Positions 1 to 8,428 of a DNA stretch of 64,000 bases are shown one piece after another. The stretch's first letter is position 1. Each line of letters starts with the position of its first letter. The position numbers were made by a program, and so were the translations under genes. The notes below the pieces were generated by a model, which was given only the letters and a program-made list of their open reading frames with translations, was not told the DNA's origin and did no database searches. This DNA is from Achromobacter spanius (GTDB taxonomy: Bacteria > Pseudomonadota > Gammaproteobacteria > Burkholderiales > Burkholderiaceae_B), in contig NZ_CP025030.1 of NCBI RefSeq assembly GCF_002812705.1, positions 4,588,001 through 4,652,000 of the forward strand, read 5' to 3'.

Positions 1-469
1 CCGCGCCGCCGAATATCAGCATGCGGGCGGCGCCGGGACGCTCGCGCGTGTCATCGCCCGCCGCGTCCAGCCCCAACAGGCGCGCCAAGGACACGCACAC
101 GGTCAAGGTGCCGCGCACATTGGTCACGCCCAGCACCGCCGGGTCGCGGCGATGCGGCAGCGTCAGGATCTGGCGTGTGGCGGCCACCTCGTCCAAGGCC
201 CGCGTCGGCAGCGACAGCCATTCCGCGCCCACGCGAAACACCAGCAACGAAGATAAGCGAACGTCTTGCCGTGGCGGCTCAATATCGCTGTCCGACGAAT
301 CGAGTTGTGGCGGCAGACGGTCCAGAATGCGTTTAGCGGCCGCCGCATAGACCGGGCAGTTGCGGCAATGCACATGCGTGGGCAACTGGTCGCAGCTTTT
401 GTCGCCACGGATACCGATGCGGTTCCAGCAGTCGTCAATGTCGGACAGGCGCGCAAGGGACTCAATCAC
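1..469 (-). CDS. wspD: CheW-type coupling protein WspD, partial (3' end outside window)
   Basis: Reading the minus strand from a GTG at 469 gives an open frame that runs off the window edge after about 156 codons. The N-terminus has the cysteine-rich opening seen in WspD (CWNRIG, then SCDQL and HCRNCPVY), followed by a linker and a CheW fold (LLVFRVGAEWLSLPT, then VLGVTNVRGTL). WspD couples the receptor WspA to the kinase WspE in the Wsp surface-sensing pathway that controls c-di-GMP. The GTG overlaps the end of wspC by 8 bases, so the two are probably translationally coupled. The family call rests on both the N-terminal cysteine motif and the operon order. The kinase, methylesterase and diguanylate cyclase genes would be expected just outside the window. 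Confidence 0.85.
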   Translation of the reverse strand, partial: MIESLARLSDIDDCWNRIGIRGDKSCDQLPTHVHCRNCPVYAAAAKRILDRLPPQLDSSDSDIEPPRQDVRLSSLLVFRVGAEWLSLPTRALDEVAATRQILTLPHRRDPAVLGVTNVRGTLTVCVSLARLLGLDAAGDDTRERPGAARMLIFGGA

Positions 470-1802
470 GTCGGGCCTCCTGTCGCGCCGCGCGCGCCTG
501 CAAGCGGCGCGCGCCTTCGATGTCACCTGACGATGCGATCAAGGCGGCCAGGTGCAGCAGCGCTTCGCGGTGGGTCGGGTCCAGGTACAGCGCCTTGCGG
601 TAAGCCGCCTGCGCCTGATGCGAGTCGCCCGCGGCGTCTTGCAGCAAGCCCAGCAGATGCAGCGCATCGGCGCTGACGCCGTGCAGGTCTATGTGCGCGC
701 GGCATTGCGCCAGGGCGTCTTGCACGCGACCGCGATCCGCCATCTGCGCGATCTGGCGCAGCGATGCCGTGGCGCTGGTGTTGCCCATGGCCGTGCTGGT
801 GTTGTCGTTTGCCGCGCTGAGGTCGCCATTGCCAGGCGCCGGGGCGATTGACGCATGCGCCAGGGGCAGGCGCGCGGCCGGCGCCTGCGCCACGGGCCGC
901 CGGGGCGGCGCCCAGGCATGCACGATGGGGGTGACTGCGGTGGCACCCAATCCCCCCGCCGTGCCCATGGCCCGCGTCGCGGGCTCGGGCGGCGCGGGCA
1001 AGGCCTGCGCACGGAAGGCAAACGCCCGCGCCAACGGCAGCGCGGGCAGTCGGCGTTGCGTCAACAGGCTGGTTTCCGCCGGTCCGACAAAAATCACGCC
1101 GTCATTGCGCGTGAAGCGCCGCAGCACCTGCACGGCACGTTCCTGGGTCGGCCCGTCGAAGTAGATCAGCAAGTTGCGGCAGAACACGAAGTCATACGGG
1201 GCCACGCCCGCCAGCAGGTTGCCGTCGAACAGGTTGCCGTGTTGAAAGCGGACCCGCTCGCGGACCTGCGCATTCAGTTGATGGCCGTCGGCCGTTTCAA
1301 CAAAGTGGCGGTCGCGATACGCCAGGTCGTCGCCACGGAATGCGTTGCGGCCATACATGGCGCGCTGCGCGAACTGCACCATGCGTTCGCTGATGTCCAC
1401 GGCGTCCACCTGAAAGCGCGCGGCGGGCACGCCCGCATCCAGCAAGGCCATGGCAATGGAATACGGTTCTTCGCCGCTGGCGCACGGCACGCTTAATATC
1501 CGCAGCACCCGGCTTTCCGGCACGCCGACCGCGAACAAGCGTGCACGCGCCAGGCCGGCCATGGCGATTTGCGATTCCGGATACCGGAAGAACCAGGTCT
1601 CGGGCACGATCACGGCTTCGATCAGTTGCTGCATTTCGCCCGGAACCGTGTGCAGTTGGCGCAGAAACTCGTGTTCGTCCGCCACGCCCACCGCGTTCAT
1701 GCGGTGGCGCACGGCGCGCTCGACCGCGGCCTTGCCGATGGAGCCGCTGTCCAGCCCCATCTTGCGCTTGAGCAAGGCGCTGAATTCGTCGACGAGCATC
1801 AT
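462..1802 (-). CDS. wspC: CheR-type methyltransferase with TPR domain, WspC
   Basis: This 446-residue protein has a CheR fold: an N-terminal helical domain, a SAM-binding segment (SVPCASGEEPYSIAMALLD) and the FCRNLLIYFD motif. A low-complexity Ala/Pro linker (about residues 265-345) leads to a C-terminal TPR region (about 350-440). This is the WspC architecture, in which the TPR part follows the methyltransferase. It should methylate glutamates of the receptor WspA and so set basal signalling. The ATG overlaps the wspB stop as ATGA, and its own stop overlaps the wspD start. There is nothing abnormal in length or motifs. Confidence 0.9.
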   Translation of the reverse strand: MMLVDEFSALLKRKMGLDSGSIGKAAVERAVRHRMNAVGVADEHEFLRQLHTVPGEMQQLIEAVIVPETWFFRYPESQIAMAGLARARLFAVGVPESRVLRILSVPCASGEEPYSIAMALLDAGVPAARFQVDAVDISERMVQFAQRAMYGRNAFRGDDLAYRDRHFVETADGHQLNAQVRERVRFQHGNLFDGNLLAGVAPYDFVFCRNLLIYFDGPTQERAVQVLRRFTRNDGVIFVGPAETSLLTQRRLPALPLARAFAFRAQALPAPPEPATRAMGTAGGLGATAVTPIVHAWAPPRRPVAQAPAARLPLAHASIAPAPGNGDLSAANDNTSTAMGNTSATASLRQIAQMADRGRVQDALAQCRAHIDLHGVSADALHLLGLLQDAAGDSHQAQAAYRKALYLDPTHREALLHLAALIASSGDIEGARRLQARAARQEARRD

Positions 1803-2371
1803 TGCCGGGCCTCGCCATCGAGGTCGGGCGGGTACAGCATGGCGCGCACGGCAGGCGCCAGCAGGTCGTTCACCCGCACGGCCTGGACCATGCCGTGCGC
1901 ATCACTCAGTACGGGGCCCAGGTAGCGGGCGTTGGGGTTGTCCAGGCCTGAAGGCTGGAACGCGGCCGGGTCGTAATGCAGTGTCTCGGTGGCGTGTTCC
2001 AGGATGAGTCCCAGCACATGCTCAGCCGCGCCGGGGTCAGACGCAGTTGCAGCCGCAGCGGCAGTGTCAGCAGCAGCAGCCGGCCGGTAATGCACCAGCG
2101 CCAGGCGAGTGCTCGTGACGCGGGCGGCGGTGCCCTTCCCCGCCAGCGCGCTCATGTCGATCACCGGTACCGGCGTGCCGCGCCTGTCCAGCATGCCCGC
2201 CACCCAGGATGGCGCGCCGGGCACCTGTTTCAGCGTACGCAAGCCCAGCACTTCGATCACCTCGCCCGCGTCCAGCGCATAGCGGTCGCCGCCGATGCGA
2301 AACAGCAGATACAGCCGCCGCGCGGCCGGACCCGCGGCGCCGGGCTGGATGGATGGAGCAAGTTCCGCCAT
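1799..2371 (-). CDS. wspB: CheW-type coupling protein WspB
   Basis: A 190-residue CheW-domain protein: LYLLFRIGGDRYALDAGEVIEVL opens the fold (given here only as a landmark near residue 20), followed by VPGAPSWVAGMLDRRGTPVPVIDM. It lies 8 bp downstream of wspA and overlaps wspC by 4 bp (ATGA). Known Wsp systems have two CheW-like proteins, WspB and WspD, and the order A-B-C-D seen here matches. It should bridge the receptor array to the histidine kinase WspE in the cytoplasm. An Ala-rich insertion near residues 105-120 is the only irregular part. Confidence 0.88.
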   Translation of the reverse strand: MAELAPSIQPGAAGPAARRLYLLFRIGGDRYALDAGEVIEVLGLRTLKQVPGAPSWVAGMLDRRGTPVPVIDMSALAGKGTAARVTSTRLALVHYRPAAAADTAAAAATASDPGAAEHVLGLILEHATETLHYDPAAFQPSGLDNPNARYLGPVLSDAHGMVQAVRVNDLLAPAVRAMLYPPDLDGEARQ

Positions 2372-2379
2372 GACGGGAT

Positions 2380-3999
2380 TCAGATCTTGAAGCGCGACAC
2401 GCCGCTGCGCAGGTCGTTGGCCACCACCGTCAGCTCTTCAATCGCCAGGCTGGACTGGCGCAGGGATTCCACGGTTTGCTGGGCGGCGTCGCTCAATTGC
2501 TGCAAGGCCTGGTTGATCTGCTCGGCGCCCGTTGCCTGCGCCTGCATGCCTTCGTTGACCATCTGCACGCGCGGCGCCAGCGTCTGCACCTGCTGGATGA
2601 TCTGCGACAACTGGTCGCCCACCTGCTGCATGTCGGCCATGCCCCGGCGCACCTCCTCCGAGAACTTGTCCATGCCCATCACACCCGCCGACACCGACGA
2701 CTGGATCTCGCGCACCATCTGTTCGATGTCGTAGGTGGCCACGGCGGTCTGATCGGCCAGGCGGCGGATCTCGGTCGCCACCACCACGAAGCCCCGGCCG
2801 TACTCGCCGGCCTTCTCGGCTTCGATGGCGGCGTTGAGCGACAAGAGGTTGGTCTGATCCGCTACTTTAGTGATTGTGGTAACCACCTGAGTGATATTAC
2901 CGGCCTTCTCGTTCAGGATGGCCAGCTTGGCGTTCACCGAGCCCGCCGCGCCCACCACGTTGCGCATCGTGTCTTCCATGCGAGCCAGCCCGACCTGCCC
3001 GCTGCCGGCCAGCGACGCGGTCTGCTCGGCGGCGCTGGACACTTCGGTCATGGTGCGCACCAGCTCGCGGGATGTCGCGGAAATTTCACGCGAGGTGGCG
3101 CCGATTTCGGTGGTGGTGGCCGCCACCTCGGACGCGGTGGCTTGTTGTTGCTTGGACGTGGCCGCAATCTCGGTCACCGACGTCGCCACCTGCACGGCCG
3201 AACGCTGGGTCTTGCCGACCAACCCGGTCAGTTCGTCCACCATGCCGTTGAAGCCGGTTTCAATGGCGTTGAATTCGTCTTTGCGCGCCAACTCCAGGCG
3301 GCGCGTCAGGTCGCCGCTGCCGGTAGATTCCAGGGTCTTGACGATATCGCGCATGGGGTTGCCGATGGCGCGCATCAGCAGAAAGCCGCATACGATCGCC
3401 GCCGCGATTGCCAGGCACAGCGACAACAACATGCCGTATTCGGCGGCATCCACAGCCTTCTTGATGCTGACGGCGGCCTCGTCGGCCTGCTTCTTGTTTT
3501 CCACCACCATCTTCGCCAGGATGTCGCGCCCCTGGTAGAAGGCGGGCCGCAATTCGTTCTTGACGCGGTTCTTCGCCCCGACCGTGTCACCCGCCACCGC
3601 GCCCCCCAGGATATCGGCACGAATGCGCTTGTAGTCCTGCAAGGCCTTCTCGAAATCGGCGAACATCGCGCGATCGTCCTCGCGCGAAATCGTGCGGCGG
3701 TAGAAGTCGATGTGCTCTTCCAATTGCTGGTCGCTCTTGGGCAGCGCCTCCAGCACGGTGCGGCGCTCTGCATCGGAATCGCTGTTGAAAGCGTCCTGCA
3801 CCACCACGAACCCGGCAAACCACGACGCGCGTATCGACGTGCTGTAGTAGATGCCCGGCACGGCGTCCGTGTTGATCATCACCACTTCGTCGTCAATGTG
3901 CAGCAGGCGTCGGTAATCAACCACCACCATCAACGTCATGATGGCCAGGATGACCATGAAGCTGGCCAGGATGCGTTGGCGCAGAGTCAGATTCTTCAT
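2380..3999 (-). CDS. wspA: Methyl-accepting chemotaxis protein, WspA-like surface sensor
   Basis: A 539-residue transmembrane receptor. TM1 spans about residues 10-28, a helical periplasmic region about 30-198, and TM2 about 200-220. A HAMP segment follows, then a long coiled-coil signalling domain with the conserved hairpin tip ([20 protein letters not shown]). The three downstream genes are wspB, wspC and wspD, which identifies it as WspA rather than a swimming chemoreceptor. In pseudomonads WspA responds to surface contact and drives c-di-GMP synthesis through WspR. The 210 bp upstream (4000-4209), after the amidase stop, is where its promoter should lie. The homology call is strong; the signal sensed here is inferred. 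Confidence 0.88.
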   Translation of the reverse strand: MKNLTLRQRILASFMVILAIMTLMVVVDYRRLLHIDDEVVMINTDAVPGIYYSTSIRASWFAGFVVVQDAFNSDSDAERRTVLEALPKSDQQLEEHIDFYRRTISREDDRAMFADFEKALQDYKRIRADILGGAVAGDTVGAKNRVKNELRPAFYQGRDILAKMVVENKKQADEAAVSIKKAVDAAEYGMLLSLCLAIAAAIVCGFLLMRAIGNPMRDIVKTLESTGSGDLTRRLELARKDEFNAIETGFNGMVDELTGLVGKTQRSAVQVATSVTEIAATSKQQQATASEVAATTTEIGATSREISATSRELVRTMTEVSSAAEQTASLAGSGQVGLARMEDTMRNVVGAAGSVNAKLAILNEKAGNITQVVTTITKVADQTNLLSLNAAIEAEKAGEYGRGFVVVATEIRRLADQTAVATYDIEQMVREIQSSVSAGVMGMDKFSEEVRRGMADMQQVGDQLSQIIQQVQTLAPRVQMVNEGMQAQATGAEQINQALQQLSDAAQQTVESLRQSSLAIEELTVVANDLRSGVSRFKI

Positions 4000-4209
4000 T
4001 CAGGTAGACCTTTGGGGAGTTCAACACGACAGCGCCCGACCCACCCATTACCGGATGTGGGGAAATGCAGTGATTATTGCAAAGGCGGGTTCGGCGAGCC
4101 ATGAAAAACTAGGGAAATCCCCGTAAATTTGGGGATACCCGTCAGAAAAACGCAAAGCCCGCTTACAGGATCTTGTGTTTTTCCGTGACAGTGCGTACCG
4201 CGAGCGCGC

Positions 4210-5700
4210 TCAGGCCGCTTGCCACAGCGACGCGGGCGGGTGCGCATCTACCCAGTCGCACGCCTGGTCATAGGCTTGCGCCAGCCGCAAAATATCCAGG
4301 TCGCCTTGCGGCGGGCCAATCAACTGCATGCCCATCGGCAGGCCCTGCGGGCTGAAGCCCACCGGCACGCTGATTACCGGGCAGCCTGCCAGCGTCCACG
4401 GCGTCACGGTCTCCATCCAGCGGTGATAGGTATCCATGGGGCGCCCGGCAATGTGCTTGGGCCAGTCCAGCGTGGCGTCAAAGGGAAACACCTGCGCCGA
4501 CGGCACCGCCAGGAAATCAACGTCTTCAAACATGCCCAGCACCGTCTGGTACCAGGCGCTACGTTCCTGCGTGGCCTGATAGACGTCGTGCGCGGTCATG
4601 CCGTCCAGGCCTTCCACTTCCCAGATCAGCGCGGGCTTGAGCAGCTTGCGCGTTTGCGGGTCTTGAACCAGCGCATGGAATTGGCCGCCCACCATCAGGT
4701 GGCGATGCGTCAACCACATGCGCCACAGCCGGTCGCCCGCGAACGGCACCTGGTAATCAACGACGTCGCAGCCCACGGTATCCAGTGTGGCCAAGCCTTG
4801 GGCGCACACGTCCAGAATGCCCGGTTCCAAGGGCAGGTAACCGCCCCAGTCGCCCAGCCAGCCGATGCGCTTGCCGCGCGGGTCCGCGTCTGATGTGGCG
4901 TCCAATGCGGTGGCGAACTGCGCGGGGTCGTCGCGCAGCGACAAGGGCGAACGCTTGTCGTGCCCCGCCATCACCGACAGCAGCAGCGCCACGTCGCGCG
5001 GCGTGCGCCCCATCGGCCCTTCATACGACAGTTGCTTCAGGAACACTTCGGGCGACGGCCCGAACGGCACCCGCCCCGCCGACGGCCGCATGCCATACAC
5101 GTTGCAGAACGCCGCCGGGTTGCGCAGCGAGCCGCCAAAATCGCTGCCGTCAGCCACGGGCAGCATGCGCGCGGCCAGCGCCGCCGCCGCGCCGCCGCTG
5201 CTGCCGCCCGCCGTCTTGGACGGATCGTAGGGGTTGCCCGTCGTGCCGTAGACCTGGTTGTAGGTATGCGAGCCCAAGCCGAATTCCGGCACGTTGGAGC
5301 GGCCGATGAAGATGGCGCCCGACGCCCGCATGCGCTCGACGATGATCGAATCATGCTGCGTGACCTGGTCCTTGTAGACCAGCGAGCCCCTCGACGTGAC
5401 CATGCCGCGCACGGCCGTCAGGTCCTTGGGCGCCTGCGGCATGCCATGCATCCAGCCCAGCCATTGGCCCGCATCCAGTTGCGCGTCGCGCTCGGCGGCT
5501 TCGCGCAGCAGCGCGTCGGTATCGCGGCGGGCGACGATGGCGTTGATCTTCGGGTTGACATTGTCGATATGCGCCAGATACGCGCGCATGACCTCCACGC
5601 AGGACAGTTCGCGGCGCCGGATCGCATCCGACAAGGCATGCGCCGGCATGGCGACGATGGGGTTCAGGCTGGCGGCGTCGGTCGGCGTGGCGAGGGGCAT
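4210..5700 (-). CDS. Amidase-signature family hydrolase
   Basis: A 496-residue protein of the amidase signature family. The Ser-cisSer-Lys triad can be read directly: Lys92 in APKDL, Ser167 in the GGSSGG loop, and nucleophile Ser191 in DFGGSLRNPA; the 24-residue spacing between the two serines is the family norm. No signal peptide is visible, so it should act in the cytoplasm on small amides. It is a single gene on the same strand as, and upstream of, the wsp operon, from which it is separated by 210 bp. The substrate cannot be told from sequence. Other members include indoleacetamide hydrolase and GatA; the absence of gatB/gatC neighbours argues against GatA. Confidence 0.88.
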   Translation of the reverse strand: MPLATPTDAASLNPIVAMPAHALSDAIRRRELSCVEVMRAYLAHIDNVNPKINAIVARRDTDALLREAAERDAQLDAGQWLGWMHGMPQAPKDLTAVRGMVTSRGSLVYKDQVTQHDSIIVERMRASGAIFIGRSNVPEFGLGSHTYNQVYGTTGNPYDPSKTAGGSSGGAAAALAARMLPVADGSDFGGSLRNPAAFCNVYGMRPSAGRVPFGPSPEVFLKQLSYEGPMGRTPRDVALLLSVMAGHDKRSPLSLRDDPAQFATALDATSDADPRGKRIGWLGDWGGYLPLEPGILDVCAQGLATLDTVGCDVVDYQVPFAGDRLWRMWLTHRHLMVGGQFHALVQDPQTRKLLKPALIWEVEGLDGMTAHDVYQATQERSAWYQTVLGMFEDVDFLAVPSAQVFPFDATLDWPKHIAGRPMDTYHRWMETVTPWTLAGCPVISVPVGFSPQGLPMGMQLIGPPQGDLDILRLAQAYDQACDWVDAHPPASLWQAA

Positions 5701-5859
5701 GCGTAGGTCTCCGGTATGTCTTGGTCGTTGTCAGGCTGGCGCGCTGGCCAGTTCACCCAGACGACATACTACGCAAGCTGGGCGGCCCTCGGCCAGCATC
5801 GCGTGGCGCAACCGGCTTCGGCCGACGACACCAGGCGCCCGTCCGGCAAGCACCTGCCC

Positions 5860-6744
5860 TTAAGGAAACAAATGCTGCGCCAGGTGGTCGATGAACACGC
5901 GCAGCTTGGGCGACGCGTGACGGCTTGCGGGCCATAGCGCCCACATCGTGCCGCCGCCGCGCGTGCGGTCTTCCATGACCAGTTGCAATTGCCCCGCCGC
6001 CAGCTCGCGGCGGATGGTGAAGTCCGGCAGGCAGACAATGCCCTGCCCGCCCACGGCCAGCGCAATCCGCGTTTCCACGCTGTTGCACACCAGCGTCAAG
6101 GGCAGTTCGGGCGCCTGGGCGTCCGGCCCCAGCTTGAACGGCCATTTTTCCAAACGGCCCGTGGCGGGGTAACGGTAATGCAGGCAGGCATGGCGCATCA
6201 GGTCGGCCGCGCGCTTGGGCGTGCCGTGCTGGCGCAGATAGTCGGGCGACGCGGCCAGCACCCAGCGAAACGACCCCAGGCGGCGGCGCTTCAAGCCGGA
6301 GTCGTCCATGTCGCCCGTGCGGATCACGGCGTCATAGCCTTCGCCAATGACATCCACCATCCGGTCGGTGAAATCCAGGTCCAGTTCCACGGCGGGGTAC
6401 TGCCGCATGAAGCTGGCGATGCTGGCGTCGTGCAAACCGCTATAGCGCGGCAGGCTCACGCGCAGCCTGCCCTGCGGCGCGTCGGACGCCGCCGACAATT
6501 CCAGTTCAGCCGCTTCGACCTCGCACAAGATGCGGCGGCAGCGATCCAGGAATTTTTCGCCTTCCGGCGTCAGCGCAAGCTGGCGCGTGCTGCGATGAAA
6601 CAGCCGCACCTTCAAGCGCGCTTCCATCCGCGCAATGCTCTTGCCCACCGCCGACGGCGACACACCCAGCACGCGCCCCGCCTCGGCAAAGCTGCCCGCT
6701 TGTGCCACCAGCACAAACACCCCTATGCCGCTCAGGCTATCCAT
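5860..6744 (-). CDS. LysR-family transcriptional regulator
   Basis: A 294-residue LysR protein. The winged helix-turn-helix is in the first 60 residues (GSFAEAGRVLGVSPSAVGKSI) and the substrate-binding domain follows. The subgroup with RYSGLHDASI and YRYPATGRLEKW motifs is common among regulators of oxidoreductases and drug exporters. It is divergently transcribed from the MFS transporter, with 115 bp between starts, so it very likely controls that gene and itself. The inducer is unknown. Confidence 0.9.
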   Translation of the reverse strand: MDSLSGIGVFVLVAQAGSFAEAGRVLGVSPSAVGKSIARMEARLKVRLFHRSTRQLALTPEGEKFLDRCRRILCEVEAAELELSAASDAPQGRLRVSLPRYSGLHDASIASFMRQYPAVELDLDFTDRMVDVIGEGYDAVIRTGDMDDSGLKRRRLGSFRWVLAASPDYLRQHGTPKRAADLMRHACLHYRYPATGRLEKWPFKLGPDAQAPELPLTLVCNSVETRIALAVGGQGIVCLPDFTIRRELAAGQLQLVMEDRTRGGGTMWALWPASRHASPKLRVFIDHLAQHLFP

Positions 6745-6859
6745 CCACCACGCTCCAATGCGGACATTGATGTCCGGAATGACAGGAATCCTAGCCTATT
6801 TTTCTTTTATTCCGGGGCTCATAAGCTGGCCATCCCTTTTGTATTCCCTGATGTGCGTC

Positions 6860-8428
6860 ATGCCTACCCCCGACCTTTCCACCCCCTTTCCAGCCCCCTG
6901 CCACCGTTGGCTGCAACTGCTGTCGGCCTGCCTGACCGCGCTGTTGATCCCGCTGTGCTTCACCGGCCCCGCCGTGGTGCTGCCGTCCATCAGCCACGAC
7001 CTGGGCGGCACGCCCGTGCAACTGAATTGGATCTTGAACGGCTACATCCTGGCCTACGGCAGCGTGATCATGGTGGCGGGCAGCCTGACCGATCTGGTGG
7101 GGCCTCGGCGGGTATGGCTGCTGGGCCTGGCGGTTTTTTGCGTCACGACCTTCGCCATTGCGTTCGTCCCCACGACCGGCTGGATCAACTTTATGCGCCT
7201 GATGCAGGGCGTGGGCGGCGCGGCCGCGTTTGCCGCGGCGATGTCGTCGCTGGCGCCGCTCTTTCACGGGGTGGCGCGCACCCGCGCGTTCAGCCTGTTG
7301 GGCACCACCTTCGGCATCGGCTTGTCGTTCGGGCCGCTGGCTTCCGGCTGGATGGTGCAGGTGGCCGGCTGGCAGTGGGTGTTTCTGTCCACGGGTGTAG
7401 TGGGCCTGCTGGGCGCCGTCATGGTGGCCATCAGCGTGCGCCCCACGGCAAGCGTGGCGCAAGGCCGGCTGGACTGGCCGGGCGCCTTCAGCTTTACCGG
7501 CGCGCTGGGGCTGTTCACCTACGGCATCTTGCTGGCTCCCGAGGCGGGCTGGGCGGACGCGCACGTCGTCGGCGCGCTGCTGGCATCCGTGCTGCTGGCC
7601 GTGGCCTTCGTGCGTATTGAACGCCGCGTCGCCCGCCCCATGCTGGACCTGAGCCTGTTTCGCAGCCCGCGCTTTGTGGGCGTGCAGGTCCTGGCGGCGT
7701 CGCCGGCGTTTCTGTTCATCGCGCTTATCGCCCTGCTGCCCGGCCGCTTCATCGGCATCGACGGCTACAGCGCACTCGAAGCCGGGCAACTGATGATCGG
7801 CCTGGCCGCGCCCTTGCTGGTGGTGCCGTTCCTGGCCGCGCTGCTGACGCGCTGGTTCCGCCCCGGCCTGCTGTCGGCCCTCGGCCTGATCGCGGTGGCG
7901 GCGGGCTTGATCTGGCTGGCGGACGTGATGGCCGCGGGCGCGGCGGGCCTGTGGATGCCCATGCTGTTGATCGGCTGCGGCATCGGCCTGCCCTGGGGCT
8001 TGATGGACGCCATGGCGGTCAGTGTGGTCGACGCGCGCAACGTCGGCATGGCGACCGGCATCTTCAACACGGTGCGCGTGTCGGCCGACGGCGTCGCCAT
8101 CGCGGTGCTTAGCGCGCTGCTGGCCCTGCTGATCCAGACGCAGTTGTCGGCCACCCTGCCCGACGCGCAGTCCGGCACCCTGAACGCGCAAGCCCTGGTG
8201 ATGGCCGCCAACCGCGCGGCGCTGGGCCAATTGGACGAAGCCGCGGCGCAGCTACCGCATGCCACGGCCCAGGCCATGCCGCTGTTGCATGACGCCTACG
8301 ACACCGCCTTTCGTCATGTGCTGCATGCCCTGGCCGGCATCGCCGTGCTGACCGCGCTTTGCATCACCCTGCTGCTGGGTCGGCGCGAAACGGTCGCGGC
8401 GCGGCTCAGTCCACCCGCCACCAGCTAG
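6860..8428 (+). CDS. MFS transporter, DHA2 (14-TM drug/proton antiporter) type
   Basis: A 522-residue integral membrane protein with about 14 hydrophobic segments, the layout of DHA2-family exporters (EmrB/QacA relatives). Motif A-like sequence is visible after TM2 (GSLTDLVGPRRVWLLGL). I chose the ATG at 6860 because the first TM segment begins about 16 residues later; an in-frame ATG at 6851 is an alternative. The 3' end overlaps the convergent helicase gene by 23 bp. Divergent pairing with a LysR regulator suggests inducible export of a toxic small molecule. The substrate is not predictable. Confidence 0.87.
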   Translation: MPTPDLSTPFPAPCHRWLQLLSACLTALLIPLCFTGPAVVLPSISHDLGGTPVQLNWILNGYILAYGSVIMVAGSLTDLVGPRRVWLLGLAVFCVTTFAIAFVPTTGWINFMRLMQGVGGAAAFAAAMSSLAPLFHGVARTRAFSLLGTTFGIGLSFGPLASGWMVQVAGWQWVFLSTGVVGLLGAVMVAISVRPTASVAQGRLDWPGAFSFTGALGLFTYGILLAPEAGWADAHVVGALLASVLLAVAFVRIERRVARPMLDLSLFRSPRFVGVQVLAASPAFLFIALIALLPGRFIGIDGYSALEAGQLMIGLAAPLLVVPFLAALLTRWFRPGLLSALGLIAVAAGLIWLADVMAAGAAGLWMPMLLIGCGIGLPWGLMDAMAVSVVDARNVGMATGIFNTVRVSADGVAIAVLSALLALLIQTQLSATLPDAQSGTLNAQALVMAANRAALGQLDEAAAQLPHATAQAMPLLHDAYDTAFRHVLHALAGIAVLTALCITLLLGRRETVAARLSPPATS

